NCBI RefSeq assembly: GCF_001279695.1
Contig: NZ_LGDD01000306.1
Location: 186,001 to 250,000, forward strand
Length of the DNA: 64,000 bases
Direction of reading: 5' to 3'
Origin: Streptomyces sp. WM6378
GTDB taxonomy: Bacteria > Actinomycetota > Actinomycetes > Streptomycetales > Streptomycetaceae
The translations under genes were made by a program, and so were the position numbers. The notes under the pieces were generated by a model. The model saw only the letters and a program-made list of their open reading frames with translations. It was not told the DNA's origin and did not search any database. This document shows positions 6,847-14,739 of this stretch, one piece after another; the first letter of the stretch is position 1; every line of letters begins with the position of its first letter.

Positions 6847-8160
6847 TCAGCGGGCCGCGCGTTCCTCCACCGAGGTGCGCCAGCCCGCTCTTTCGGTGGG
6901 CGTCTCCGGTTCGGCCGCGGGTGCGCGGCGGCCGCCGCGGGCGAAGAAGCCGGCGAGGGGGAGGGTGGCCGCGCCCACCGTGACGGCGTCCGGGCCGAGC
7001 CGGCCGAGTTCGATGGTGACGCGTTCCGCCGGGTGGCGCAGGGCGTAAGCGGTGGCGTGCCGGCGCACCGACTCCAGGATGTGCGGTCCGAGTTGGAGCC
7101 CGGCCCAGCCGCCGATCAGGATGCGCTCCGGGTTGTAGAGGTTGATCAGGTCGGACAGGCCCGCGCCCAGGTATTCGGCGGTCTCCTCAAGGACGGCGAG
7201 GGCGACCGGGCTGGCGGCGACCCCCTTCTCCTCGGGGTACGCGGCCGCGAGGAGGGCCGTCACCGCTGTCTCCTCGGCGGTCCCGGGCGGCAGTTCGGCC
7301 CCTGCTTCCTGCCAGCGCTGGATGATCGCCTCGGCGCCCGCGTACGCCTCCAGGCAGCCGAGCGCCCCGCACCGGCAGCGCCGGCCGCGGACACGCACGG
7401 TGGTGTGGCCCCACTCGGCGGCGCTGCTGTGCGCGCCGCCGTAGATCGCGCCGCCCGTCACGATGCAGGCGCCGACGCCGGAGCCGAACAGGACGATCAC
7501 CGCGTCGGATGCGCCCCGGCCGCCGCCGAACCACATCTCGGCCTGGCCGAGCGTCTTGGCGCCGTTCTCGATGAAATACCTTGTGCTGGGCGGAAGGTGG
7601 AGGGATTCGCGCAGCAGGGACTCCAGCGGCACCGCGTCCCAGCCGATGGTCTGGCCGTGCACCACGGCCCCCGCCGGGGAGCTCCGGTCGACGATGCCCG
7701 GCACGCCGACGCCCACGCCGAGCAGCCGCCGCGGATCGAGGCCGCTCTCGCCCAGCACGGCGGCCACGCCCTCGCGGATGCGGCCGACGATGTGTCCGAC
7801 GTCGTAGCCACCCGCGTCCAACGACAGCTCGGTACGGGCGAGTTCGCGCAGGGCGAGGTCGAACAGCTCCACCCTGACCCGGGTCTCGCCGACGTCCACA
7901 CCGATCAGATGGCCGCTGTCCGGGGCGACCCGCAGCAGGGTGCGCGGCCTGCCGCCGTCGGAGTCCACCACCCCGGCATCCTCAAGGAGGCCGTCGGCGG
8001 CGAGCTCCGCCACGACATTGCTGATGGAACCCGAGCTCAGCCCGGTGGCGGGGCCGAGTGCCTGGCGGCTCATCGGGCCGTCGAAGTACAGCCGTCGCAA
8101 TACCGCGCCCCGGTTGTCCCGACGCAGGTCGCGGACGGTCCTGCTGTTCGGTGTGGCCAT
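6847..8160 (-). CDS. ROK family transcriptional regulator
   Basis: A 437-residue regulator with an N-terminal winged helix (about 10-75; LSSGSISNVVAELAADGLLE is the recognition region) and a ROK sugar-kinase-like domain. The kinase part has the phosphate-binding GVDVGETRVRVELF segment, GSGVGACIVTGGAIYGG, and the zinc motif CRCGALGCLEAYAG. Such proteins repress or activate sugar-utilisation genes in response to a sugar or sugar phosphate. GGGAGG seven bases before the ATG is a clear ribosome site. The upstream region has an 11-bp tandem repeat and a CTTAA...TTAAG inverted repeat that could be its own operator. No sugar transport operon is adjacent; the alpha-galactosidase 5 kb away is the nearest sugar gene, and any link is speculative. 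Confidence 0.9.
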   Translation of the reverse strand: MATPNSRTVRDLRRDNRGAVLRRLYFDGPMSRQALGPATGLSSGSISNVVAELAADGLLEDAGVVDSDGGRPRTLLRVAPDSGHLIGVDVGETRVRVELFDLALRELARTELSLDAGGYDVGHIVGRIREGVAAVLGESGLDPRRLLGVGVGVPGIVDRSSPAGAVVHGQTIGWDAVPLESLLRESLHLPPSTRYFIENGAKTLGQAEMWFGGGRGASDAVIVLFGSGVGACIVTGGAIYGGAHSSAAEWGHTTVRVRGRRCRCGALGCLEAYAGAEAIIQRWQEAGAELPPGTAEETAVTALLAAAYPEEKGVAASPVALAVLEETAEYLGAGLSDLINLYNPERILIGGWAGLQLGPHILESVRRHATAYALRHPAERVTIELGRLGPDAVTVGAATLPLAGFFARGGRRAPAAEPETPTERAGWRTSVEERAAR

Positions 8161-8223
8161 GTGGCTCCCTCCCTGCGTGCAACATACCGGTGCGAGAGCC
8201 TGTGCCGCGCTCTTGTCCTGCGT

Positions 8224-8275
8224 CTTAACTCAGGCCATAGATTAAGGCATGAGGTAGGCATGAGGTAGGCATGAG
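8224..8275. repeat. 11-bp tandem repeat and inverted repeat upstream of the ROK gene
   Basis: GCATGAGGTAG occurs at 8247 and 8258, followed by a partial third copy GCATGAG at 8269. Just upstream CTTAA (8224-8228) and TTAAG (8242-8246) form an inverted repeat with a 13-base spacer. A period of 11 bp puts the copies on the same helix face, as expected for tandem binding sites of a regulator. Confidence 0.55.
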
Positions 8276-8311
8276 AGAGCCGCGTAAGCCCCAACTGACC
8301 TTCTGTCAGGG

Positions 8312-8800
8312 CTAGTTGATCGGATCCGGAGGCTTGCCGCCCGCGTGCGCGACGAGGCGTTCGAGGAACGCCTGCTGGCCCTGGACGAGCAGGGCGGCCG
8401 CGGCATCGGGGGAGAGCCAGGCGAAGCGGTCCATCTCGGGGAACTCGCGCACCGTGCCCGACCCCCGCGGCCACTCCATGGTGAACGTGCCCGGCACCGC
8501 GTCGGCCGGATCCAGATCCGCCTCGACCGCCCACACCGTCACGGTCTTGCCGCCGCGCTGGACGATCTCGCCCAGCGGCACGAGCGGGCCCTCGGACGGC
8601 GGCAGCCCCAGCTCCTCCTCGAACTCGCGCCGCGCCGCGGCCTCGGGCGCCTCCTCGGCGTCGTACTCACCCTTGGGGACCGACCAGGCGCCCGCGTCCC
8701 GCCCCGCGAAGAACGGCCCGCCCATGTGCCCCACGAGCACCTCGATGCCGTCCCCCACCCTGCGGTACAGCAGGAGCCCGGCGCTGCGTTTTCCGGCCAT
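8312..8800 (-). CDS. Nudix hydrolase
   Basis: A 162-residue protein expected to cleave nucleoside-diphosphate-linked compounds with a divalent metal. The complete Nudix box starts at GEYDAEE, continues through APEAAAR and ends REFEEELGL, fitting G-x5-E-x7-REUXEEXGU. The start MAGKRSAGLLLYRR aligns with the usual first strand (SAGLLLYR) of the family, so the long upstream reading frame is not coding. The protein ends in a family-typical helix (FLERLVAHAGG). No strong ribosome site precedes the ATG. The best-known relatives act on diadenosine polyphosphates or as housecleaning enzymes; the substrate cannot be read from the sequence. Confidence 0.88.
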   Translation of the reverse strand: MAGKRSAGLLLYRRVGDGIEVLVGHMGGPFFAGRDAGAWSVPKGEYDAEEAPEAAARREFEEELGLPPSEGPLVPLGEIVQRGGKTVTVWAVEADLDPADAVPGTFTMEWPRGSGTVREFPEMDRFAWLSPDAAAALLVQGQQAFLERLVAHAGGKPPDPIN

Positions 8801-8863
8801 GCCGCCAGTCTGCGGGTCCGCCGGGCGCGGCGCCACGGGGCGGCGGTACCGGGGGGCATCTAC

Positions 8864-9166
8864 GTGGTGACGGTGGTCCTCGGCGCGACGACGACCGGGG
8901 CGCTGATCGGCCCCGTCTCCTTCCACCGGATGCTGGCCGGGCGACGGCTGAAGCCGCAGACGGTGACCTGGGCGTCCCGGCTCACCGTCGTCGGCCTCGT
9001 TCTCCTCCTGTGCACGGTGGCCAGCTCCCTGCTGCTCATCCTGCGCGTCGCCCTGCACAGCGCGCTGGCACCCCGGCTGGTCGCGGGCGTCGTCTGCTGG
9101 TACGTCTGCTGCTGGTTCGTGCTGCCGGCCCTGGCCCGCAGGCGCCACCACGACCAGCCCTCCTAG
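8864..9166 (+). pseudogene. Truncated DUF6328 membrane protein gene
   Basis: About 100 codons encode the C-terminal part of a DUF6328 membrane protein: YVVTVVLGATTTGALIGPVS, then FHRMLAGRRLKPQ, then two strongly hydrophobic segments (LTVVGLVLLLCTVASSLLLI and LVAGVVCWYVCCWFVLPA). Family members normally have about 140-160 residues with a first helix in a segment like 'GFLLTVAF' ahead of this point. That N-terminal third is missing; the sequence just upstream is already the start of the Nudix gene on the other strand. GTG at 8864 preceded by GGGGGG could still start a shortened protein. The coding pattern remains clean, so the truncation may be recent. Confidence 0.6.
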
Positions 9167-9570
9167 GAGGCTTCCTCCTGCTCGGAGCGCTTGGCCCAGA
9201 CAGCGAGCGTGAAGGAGTGCCCCGCCGGGTCGGCGTAGACGCGCTCGTCGCGCGGCCCGTTGTTGTCCTTGGTGTCGACGGGCATCGCGCCGAGGGTGAT
9301 GGCCTCGCGCTCGGCGGCGTCCATGTCGCCGTACGCCACGACGATCCTCAGGTGTGCCTGCTGGGAGTCGTCGGGGCGCGGCCAACTGGGCGGCGCGTAC
9401 CCGTGGTCGCGGCGGATCGCGAGATGGACGCCGTCCCCGCCGACGATCTCGACGAAGTCCGGATCGCAGGCGGTGCGGATCTCGCCGCCGAGCAACTTGG
9501 CGTAGAACTCGGCGAGTTCGATGGGTTCGGCACAGTCCAGAACGAGGATGCTGGTCTTGGAAACGCTCAT
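9163..9570 (-). CDS. VOC (glyoxalase/bleomycin-resistance fold) protein
   Basis: A 135-residue single-domain vicinal-oxygen-chelate protein. It opens with the paired beta-alpha units typical of the fold: SILVLDCAEPIELAEFYAKL then FVEIVGGDGVHLAIRR, and a second half AHLRIVVAYGDMDAAE and VYADPAGHSFTLAVW. The DPAGH segment is the usual C-terminal signature of the Glyoxalase-like subfamily (Glyoxalase_6 type). Met at 9570 is used because the homologous strand starts there. Its stop overlaps the end of the DUF6328 remnant on the other strand by 4 bases. Function is unknown; family members are dioxygenases, isomerases or antibiotic-binding proteins. Confidence 0.85.
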   Translation of the reverse strand: MSVSKTSILVLDCAEPIELAEFYAKLLGGEIRTACDPDFVEIVGGDGVHLAIRRDHGYAPPSWPRPDDSQQAHLRIVVAYGDMDAAEREAITLGAMPVDTKDNNGPRDERVYADPAGHSFTLAVWAKRSEQEEAS

Positions 9571-9643
9571 GCGGGCCGAGTGCCCGTACGGGCGCCGGTC
9601 TAACGCCGGGCACCGCACCTGCCAGGGGTGCGGGGCGGCCCGG

Positions 9644-10420
9644 TCACGCCGGGATGCGGGCGCCCTGCACGCTCGGCGCGCCCGTCGCGTAGTGGACGTA
9701 CTCGCGCACCAGCCGGAATCCGGCCGTCCAGGCGAGGAGCCGGCTCGCCCGGTCGTAGCGGGAGCAGGTCCAGCTCGCGGTGCGGCCGCGCGCCGCTGTG
9801 TCGCGGCTCAGCGCGACCACGCAGCCCAGGGCGAGCTGCTGGCGGCGCTGGTCCGGGGCGGTGACCACCGCGATGTCCTCGTACGAGCTGCCCCGGAAGT
9901 AGGTGCAGGCGACGGCGAGGAGGGCCCCTTGGCGGAAGGCGCCCCAGGCGTGTCCGGAACGGCCGAGCCCCGACGGTCCGCCCCAACTGGCGTGAATCCA
10001 GGCCGAGTCGGGTGCGATCCTGACGAGTGCGGGCGCGTCGGCCGAGGTCAGCGGGCGGATCGTCACGCCGCGCGGGGGACGCGGGGCAGCGGCCGGCTCC
10101 CGCTGCACGTACACCATCCGCTCCCGCGGCACGACCCGGTCGAAGGAAGCGCCGAGGACCGGCAGGAAGCGGCCGGGTGCCTCGACGTAGCGGTGTGCCA
10201 GCGGTGCCAGGCCCGCCGGATCGAGCGCGCCCGGGTCGCCGCGCAGCAGCACGTGGCCCGCGCAGTCGAGGGCGATCGCGCGCGGTTGTACGGCGCGGTC
10301 GGCCCACCCGTGTCCGTTCCCGGTGGTCAGTACGTGCTCGGCCAGGGCCGCCGGGCCCGGCTCGGCGGCGCACAACCAGCGGGTGTGGGCGGCGAGTTGG
10401 TAGGGGCGAAGTTCGATCAC
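9644..10420 (-). CDS. GNAT family N-acetyltransferase
   Basis: With the GTG at 10420 (GGAG six bases upstream) the protein has 258 residues. The N-terminal half (VIELRPYQLAAHTRWL...) is a partner domain rich in aromatic and Arg residues. The C-terminal half is a GNAT fold: TIRPLTSADAPALVRI, the substrate strand with AVACTYFRGSSYEDIAVVTA, the acetyl-CoA loop region QRRQQLALGCVVALSRD, and the terminal SRLLAWTAGFRLVREYVHYA strand typical of the family. The pyrophosphate loop is degenerate compared with the Q/RxxGxG/A consensus, reading QRRQQLA. Substrate is unknown. Confidence 0.75.
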   Translation of the reverse strand: MIELRPYQLAAHTRWLCAAEPGPAALAEHVLTTGNGHGWADRAVQPRAIALDCAGHVLLRGDPGALDPAGLAPLAHRYVEAPGRFLPVLGASFDRVVPRERMVYVQREPAAAPRPPRGVTIRPLTSADAPALVRIAPDSAWIHASWGGPSGLGRSGHAWGAFRQGALLAVACTYFRGSSYEDIAVVTAPDQRRQQLALGCVVALSRDTAARGRTASWTCSRYDRASRLLAWTAGFRLVREYVHYATGAPSVQGARIPA

Positions 10421-10535
10421 GACGAGCTCCGTTCGGGGGCGGGGGTAAGGCCTCGGGGCCGATGAGGAGCGAGGCGAGCTGGCTCGGACGTCAGGAGAAC
10501 GCGGCCCTCCTCGACGGCCCTGTGGCGGGCGGCGT

Positions 10536-11063
10536 TCACTTCGCCAGCTCGCTCGGGTCCAGGGGGCGTCGCCACGCGACGAGCCGGTGAAGGGCCGCCA
10601 GTTCGTGCTCCAAGGGGGAGGGCGGCACGGCGAGGACCGGGCAGGTGGCGTGCGCGAGGCAGTAGCGGGCCACCGAAGGACGCAGCGCACGGCGGAGCCG
10701 GCCGCGGGTGCCGGCGCCGAGGACGAGCAGGTGCTCGGGCTCCCGCGCGGCCTCCACCAGAACGGCCCCCGGCGTGCCCCGTACGACCATCGCTTCGAGC
10801 GGCACGGACGGCCCGGCCGGGCCGAAAGCCGTGTCGAGGGCCTGGACGAGTTGTTCGCCCGCCAGCTTGCGCCACTCGGCGAGCAGCCCCGGATCCGGCG
10901 AGCCCCGGTGGCCGAGTTCGCCGCCGGGCGGAGCCCAGGCGAGGACCGCCATCAGCGTGCCCCCACCGAGCTCCGCCTCCCGCGCCGCGCGGTGCAGCGC
11001 CGTCAGACTGCCCAGCGAGCCGCTGACCCCGGCCACAACCCGTCGCCCGCCGGCCCGGTCCAT
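10536..11063 (-). CDS. Universal stress protein (UspA family)
   Basis: A single-Usp-domain protein of 175 residues from MDRAGGRRVVAGVSGSLGSL. The nucleotide-binding signature is LGAGTRGRLRRALRPSVARY, matching G-x2-G-x9-G(S/T) with a slightly altered last position, followed by the closing strand CPVLAVPP. The first possible ATG is 12 codons earlier, but GAGGTGG stands before the internal ATG, so the shorter form is preferred. The upstream region, shared with the divergent lysA gene, contains a striking cluster of TGACG/CGTCA repeats. Single-domain Usp proteins in actinobacteria are often induced by hypoxia or redox stress. Confidence 0.85.
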   Translation of the reverse strand: MDRAGGRRVVAGVSGSLGSLTALHRAAREAELGGGTLMAVLAWAPPGGELGHRGSPDPGLLAEWRKLAGEQLVQALDTAFGPAGPSVPLEAMVVRGTPGAVLVEAAREPEHLLVLGAGTRGRLRRALRPSVARYCLAHATCPVLAVPPSPLEHELAALHRLVAWRRPLDPSELAK

Positions 11064-11150
11064 GACGTCCACCTCGTACTCGTATCGCCTTCCGCTCATC
11101 CGTTGAGCAAAGCCCCTGGACGGCTGATCGCAGCGCGCGTTGGCGCTTTC

Positions 11151-11252
11151 CTGACGAGCGGGCGGGAGAAACTGACGGGCTCATGACGCCGGGACTGCCG
11201 CCGCGTCAGCATCCCGTCAGCACACCTCCCCTTCCCGTCAGCATCGCGTCAG
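11151..11252. promoter_or_regulatory. Cluster of seven helically phased CGTCAG-type half-sites between usp and lysA
   Basis: CGTCAG is found at 11204, 11215, 11236 and 11247 (steps 11, 21, 11). On the opposite orientation CTGACG occurs at 11151 and 11172 and ATGACG at 11183 (steps 21 and 11). The downstream four form two near-identical 17-base units, CGTCAGCATCNCGTCAG. Direct repeats every 11 bp are the usual binding pattern of OmpR/PhoB-type response regulators. Downstream, GCCCCGGC (11296-11303) and GCCGGGGC (11316-11323) form a hairpin in the lysA leader. Confidence 0.6.
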
Positions 11253-11414
11253 GGCGCCGGTCGGCCGGGCCCCGCGGGCGTAGCGTCGCCGACGTGCCCC
11301 GGCCCGCCTCCCCGTGCCGGGGCCGCACCAACCACCGTGACCGGAGCCGCCGTCGTCGCCGACGCGCTCGCCCTGTGGATCGGCTGAGCAGGAGCGAGAA
11401 GGAGTAAGCAGCCC

Positions 11415-12749
11415 ATGACCACCATGAACCTGCCGACCGGCCTGACGTCCGCCGACGACCTGTCGGTGTGGCCGGCCTCCACCGCGCGGCTCGGCCACGG
11501 CGGCCTCGCGGTGGGCGCCGTCCCGCTCGCCGAGATCGCCGAACGCTTCGGCACCCCCGCCTACGTCCTCGACGAGGGCGAGGTCCGCGAGCGCTGCCGC
11601 ACCTACCGCAGCGCGTTCCCCGAGGCCGAAGTCCTCTACGCCGCCAAGGCGTTCCTGTGCCGGGCCATGGCGCACTGGGTCGACGAGGAAGGGCTCGGCC
11701 TCGACGTGTGCTCCGCGGGCGAGCTCGAACTCGCCGTCACCGCCGGATTCCCGGCCGAACGGATCGTGCTGCACGGCAACGCCAAGTCCCCGCACGACAT
11801 CGAGGCCGCGCTGCGCCTCGGCGTCGGCCGCATCGTCATCGACAGCCCGTCCGAGATCGCCCGGCTCGCCGCCGCCGTCGGGCCGCACGGCCACCAGAAG
11901 GTGATGGTCCGGGTGGTGCCCGGGATCAGCGCGGGCGGCCACGACAAGATCCGTACCGGTACGGACGACCAGAAGTTCGGCCTCTCCCTCACCGACGGCC
12001 ACGCCCAGCACGCCATCGCCCGCATCCTCGGCCAGCCCCAGCTCGAACTGACCGGACTGCACTGCCACTTGGGATCACAGATCACCACCGTCAAGCCGTA
12101 CCTGTCGGCGGTGCGCCGCATGGTCGGCCTGATGGCCCGGCTCCGGGACGTCCACGGCATCGTGCTGCCCGAGCTCGACATGGGCGGCGGGCACGGCGTC
12201 GCCTACCGGCCCGGCGAGGACGGGCTCGACATCACGACGCTGGCCCGCCGCATGCGCGCCGAGCTCGCCGAGAGCTGCGCGGCGGCCGGCCTCGACGTGC
12301 CCCGGCTGCTCGTCGAACCGGGCCGTGCGGTCGTCGGCCCCGCGGGCGTCGCGCTCTACCGCGTACTCGCCGTCAAACGCACCGGCGACAACCTCTTCGT
12401 CGCCGTCGACGGCGGCATGAGCGACAACCCGCGGCCCGCCCTGTACGGAGTGCGCTACGCACCCCGGCTGATCGGGCGGGCCTCAACCGCCAAGACCTGC
12501 AAGGCGACCGTCGTCGGCCGGCACTGCGAGGCGGGCGACGTGCTCGCCTCCGCGGTGGACCTGCCCGGCGACGTCCACCCCGGCGACCTGCTCGCCGTGC
12601 CGGTGGCGGGCGCCTACCAGCTGTCCATGGCGTCCGGCTACAACATGGTGGGCCGCCCGCCGGTGGTCGCCGTCGCCGACGGGCACGCCCGGCTCCTGGT
12701 GCGCCGCGAGTCCCTGGAGGACTTCCGCAGCCGCGACGTCGGGCTGTAG
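11415..12749 (+). CDS. lysA: Diaminopimelate decarboxylase
   Basis: Catalyses the last step of lysine biosynthesis, decarboxylating meso-diaminopimelate with PLP. The 444-residue protein has the full family pattern: PLP lysine 78 in VLYAAKAF, the HCHLGSQI strand (LHCHLGSQ), the glycine loop LDMGGGHGVAY, VEPGRAVVGPAG, GGMSDNPRPALYG, the active-site Cys region GRHCEAGDV, and AYQLSMASGYNM. AAGGAG about ten bases before the ATG supports the start. It stands alone, convergent with the double-RCK gene, seven bases from its stop. No other lysine genes are nearby, so this may be either the housekeeping copy or a second one. Confidence 0.95.
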   Translation: MTTMNLPTGLTSADDLSVWPASTARLGHGGLAVGAVPLAEIAERFGTPAYVLDEGEVRERCRTYRSAFPEAEVLYAAKAFLCRAMAHWVDEEGLGLDVCSAGELELAVTAGFPAERIVLHGNAKSPHDIEAALRLGVGRIVIDSPSEIARLAAAVGPHGHQKVMVRVVPGISAGGHDKIRTGTDDQKFGLSLTDGHAQHAIARILGQPQLELTGLHCHLGSQITTVKPYLSAVRRMVGLMARLRDVHGIVLPELDMGGGHGVAYRPGEDGLDITTLARRMRAELAESCAAAGLDVPRLLVEPGRAVVGPAGVALYRVLAVKRTGDNLFVAVDGGMSDNPRPALYGVRYAPRLIGRASTAKTCKATVVGRHCEAGDVLASAVDLPGDVHPGDLLAVPVAGAYQLSMASGYNMVGRPPVVAVADGHARLLVRRESLEDFRSRDVGL

Positions 12750-12756
12750 GCCGCCC

Positions 12757-14721
12757 TCACGGGGCCACTCGCGAGGAGGGGCGGCGGCCGAGGAGTTCGG
12801 CCAGGCCCCGCCGGGTCGCGGCGAGCACGATCCGGTCCTCGGGCCGCAGCACGTACCCGGGCGGCAGCTGCCACACCAGGTCGCCCGGGGCGCCCCCGCC
12901 CCGGCGGCGGGCGGCGCCCAGGTCGGGGACCCGGTCGGCGGGCGAGGACGTGTCGAGCGCGAGCACCCGCCAGGCGCCTTCGCGGAACGCCTCCTCGACG
13001 GTACGGCCCTCCAGTTGCGGATGGCCCGCCACGTCGACGGCCGCGAAGAGCAGTACCTTGCGCTCCACCGGTATGGCGCCCAGGATCTGACGGCCCATCA
13101 TGGCTCCGGCGAAGGCGGGCGCCGCCAGGTGCGAGACGCTGCGGCTGCGGGTCATGGCCTGCGGGTGGGCGGCGCGCAGGGTGCGGTAGACGGCGGTCGC
13201 GAAGTCGTCGTCGTACAGCCGCATCACGACCCGCAGATCGGGCTTCACCGAGCGGGCGTACAGGGCGGCTTCCAGGTTGGTGGTGTCCGAGCTGGTCAGC
13301 GCGAGCAGGGCGTCGGCCCGGTGGATGCGGGCCGACTCCAGGATGCCCTCCTGGGTGACGTCGCCGATGACGGTGGGCACGCGCAGCCGCCGGGCGAGCG
13401 CGATGCCGCGGGCCTCCGGGTCGGACTCCACGCACACGACGGGGATGTCGAGCTCGCGCAGGCGCACCAGGACCCGGGCGCCGATCTTGCCCATGCCGAG
13501 CAGCACCACGTGCCCGGAGAGTCCACGCGAGGGGCGGGGCAGCGCGGAGGCGTTGCGGAAAGTGCCGAGCCCTTCCAGGACGGCGGCGATCAGGACCGGC
13601 AGCAACAGCAACCCGGTCAGTCCTGACAGCAGTTGGAGGATCTGGCGGCCCACGGGCTGGTCGATGGCCGGGTCGTCGATGGCGAAGATGTCGAGCAGGG
13701 TCAGATAGGCGGCGTGCAGCGGATCGTCGCCGGTGGTGAGCCAGGTCGCGATGGCAAGGGCGATCACCGAGGCGACGATCCCGGCGAGCGACCAGCGCAG
13801 CCTGCGCGAGAACAGCCGGCCCAGCGGCGCGCCGAGATCGGTGAGGCGGCCCGGGGGCTGGGCGGGGCCGGTGTAGGTGACGGTCTCCAGGACGACCCGG
13901 CCGCGCCGGTCGGCCTCGTCCATCGACCGCTCGTCGGGCAGCAGGCGGGGTCCTTCCGAGCCGCTGCGGTCCGAACCCTCCGCGCCCGCAGGGTCGTTGG
14001 TGGTCGACGAGAGCAGGGCCAGCGTGCACAGCCCCGGGTCGGTGACTTCGCCGCGGCGCGGCGGCGGGCGCTGCCCGGCCCGCAGCAGCACCCCGTCGGC
14101 GTGCACGACCTTGCTGGTGCCCGCGAGGGCGGTGGCGGCCAGTGCGGGCGCGGCGGTGTCGGCATCGGACAGCACGGTGGTGGACGTCTCGGACGCGGCC
14201 GCGCCGGGATCCGGCGCCGCGAGAGCCGCCGCCTGGTCGAGCAACTCCTGGAGATACTGGCCGAGTTTGCGGTTGTAGAGCCGGATGACGAGCCGGACGC
14301 GCGGGTTGAGACGCCGGGCGATCAATGCGGCCCGGATGTTCGTCTCGTCGTCGCCGTGCACCAGCGCGAGCGCGGCGGCCTGCTCGATGCCGGCCTCGAT
14401 GAGCGCCCCGTCGTTCGGCTCCACCGCCTCGACGAGCCGGGAGTCGCTCGCCCGCTCGGAGCCGGGCACGGGGGTGCGGAGCATCGCGGACGACATGCGG
14501 CCGAACAGCGCCGAGGCCCTGGCCCGGCCGCCCGCGGGGAGTTGGGCCGAGCGGGTCACGTTCTCCGGCGGCACGACGAGGACGACGCGCTCGCCGTACA
14601 CCTCGCGCAGCTCACCGGCGAGCCGGTGGGCGAGCGCGTCGTCCCCGCTGACGACCATGTGTCCGACGGGCGGCCCCGCCCAGGGCTGGGACGGGAGCGG
14701 CTGCTGAGGAAGTGAAGGCAC
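12757..14721 (-). CDS. Membrane protein with two TrkA-N/RCK NAD-binding domains (potassium-channel-like)
   Basis: A 654-residue protein with an N-terminal Rossmann-like RCK domain (GHMVVSGDDALAHRLAGEL; about 20-220), a membrane part (about 305-390), and a second RCK domain starting HVVLLGMGKIGARVLVRL with the GxGxxG loop, then a TrkA-C-like tail (EDRIVLAATRRGLAEL). The membrane part has a first helix (LAGIVASVIALAIATWL), a short pore-helix-like stretch (AAYLTLLDIFAIDDPA) and a second helix (LSGLTGLLLLPVLIAAVL). At the position where the K+ selectivity filter TxGYG is expected there is only TLLDIFAIDD, so ion selectivity is doubtful. It starts with GTG; Met22 is an alternative. Confidence 0.85.
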   Translation of the reverse strand: MPSLPQQPLPSQPWAGPPVGHMVVSGDDALAHRLAGELREVYGERVVLVVPPENVTRSAQLPAGGRARASALFGRMSSAMLRTPVPGSERASDSRLVEAVEPNDGALIEAGIEQAAALALVHGDDETNIRAALIARRLNPRVRLVIRLYNRKLGQYLQELLDQAAALAAPDPGAAASETSTTVLSDADTAAPALAATALAGTSKVVHADGVLLRAGQRPPPRRGEVTDPGLCTLALLSSTTNDPAGAEGSDRSGSEGPRLLPDERSMDEADRRGRVVLETVTYTGPAQPPGRLTDLGAPLGRLFSRRLRWSLAGIVASVIALAIATWLTTGDDPLHAAYLTLLDIFAIDDPAIDQPVGRQILQLLSGLTGLLLLPVLIAAVLEGLGTFRNASALPRPSRGLSGHVVLLGMGKIGARVLVRLRELDIPVVCVESDPEARGIALARRLRVPTVIGDVTQEGILESARIHRADALLALTSSDTTNLEAALYARSVKPDLRVVMRLYDDDFATAVYRTLRAAHPQAMTRSRSVSHLAAPAFAGAMMGRQILGAIPVERKVLLFAAVDVAGHPQLEGRTVEEAFREGAWRVLALDTSSPADRVPDLGAARRRGGGAPGDLVWQLPPGYVLRPEDRIVLAATRRGLAELLGRRPSSRVAP

Positions 14722-14739
14722 ACCCCAGACCTTGCCCCA

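Noticed and set aside
11337..11387. A 16-codon frame just upstream of lysA that could be a leader peptide
   Set aside because: It contains no lysine codons and no ribosome site, so it does not fit lysine attenuation.
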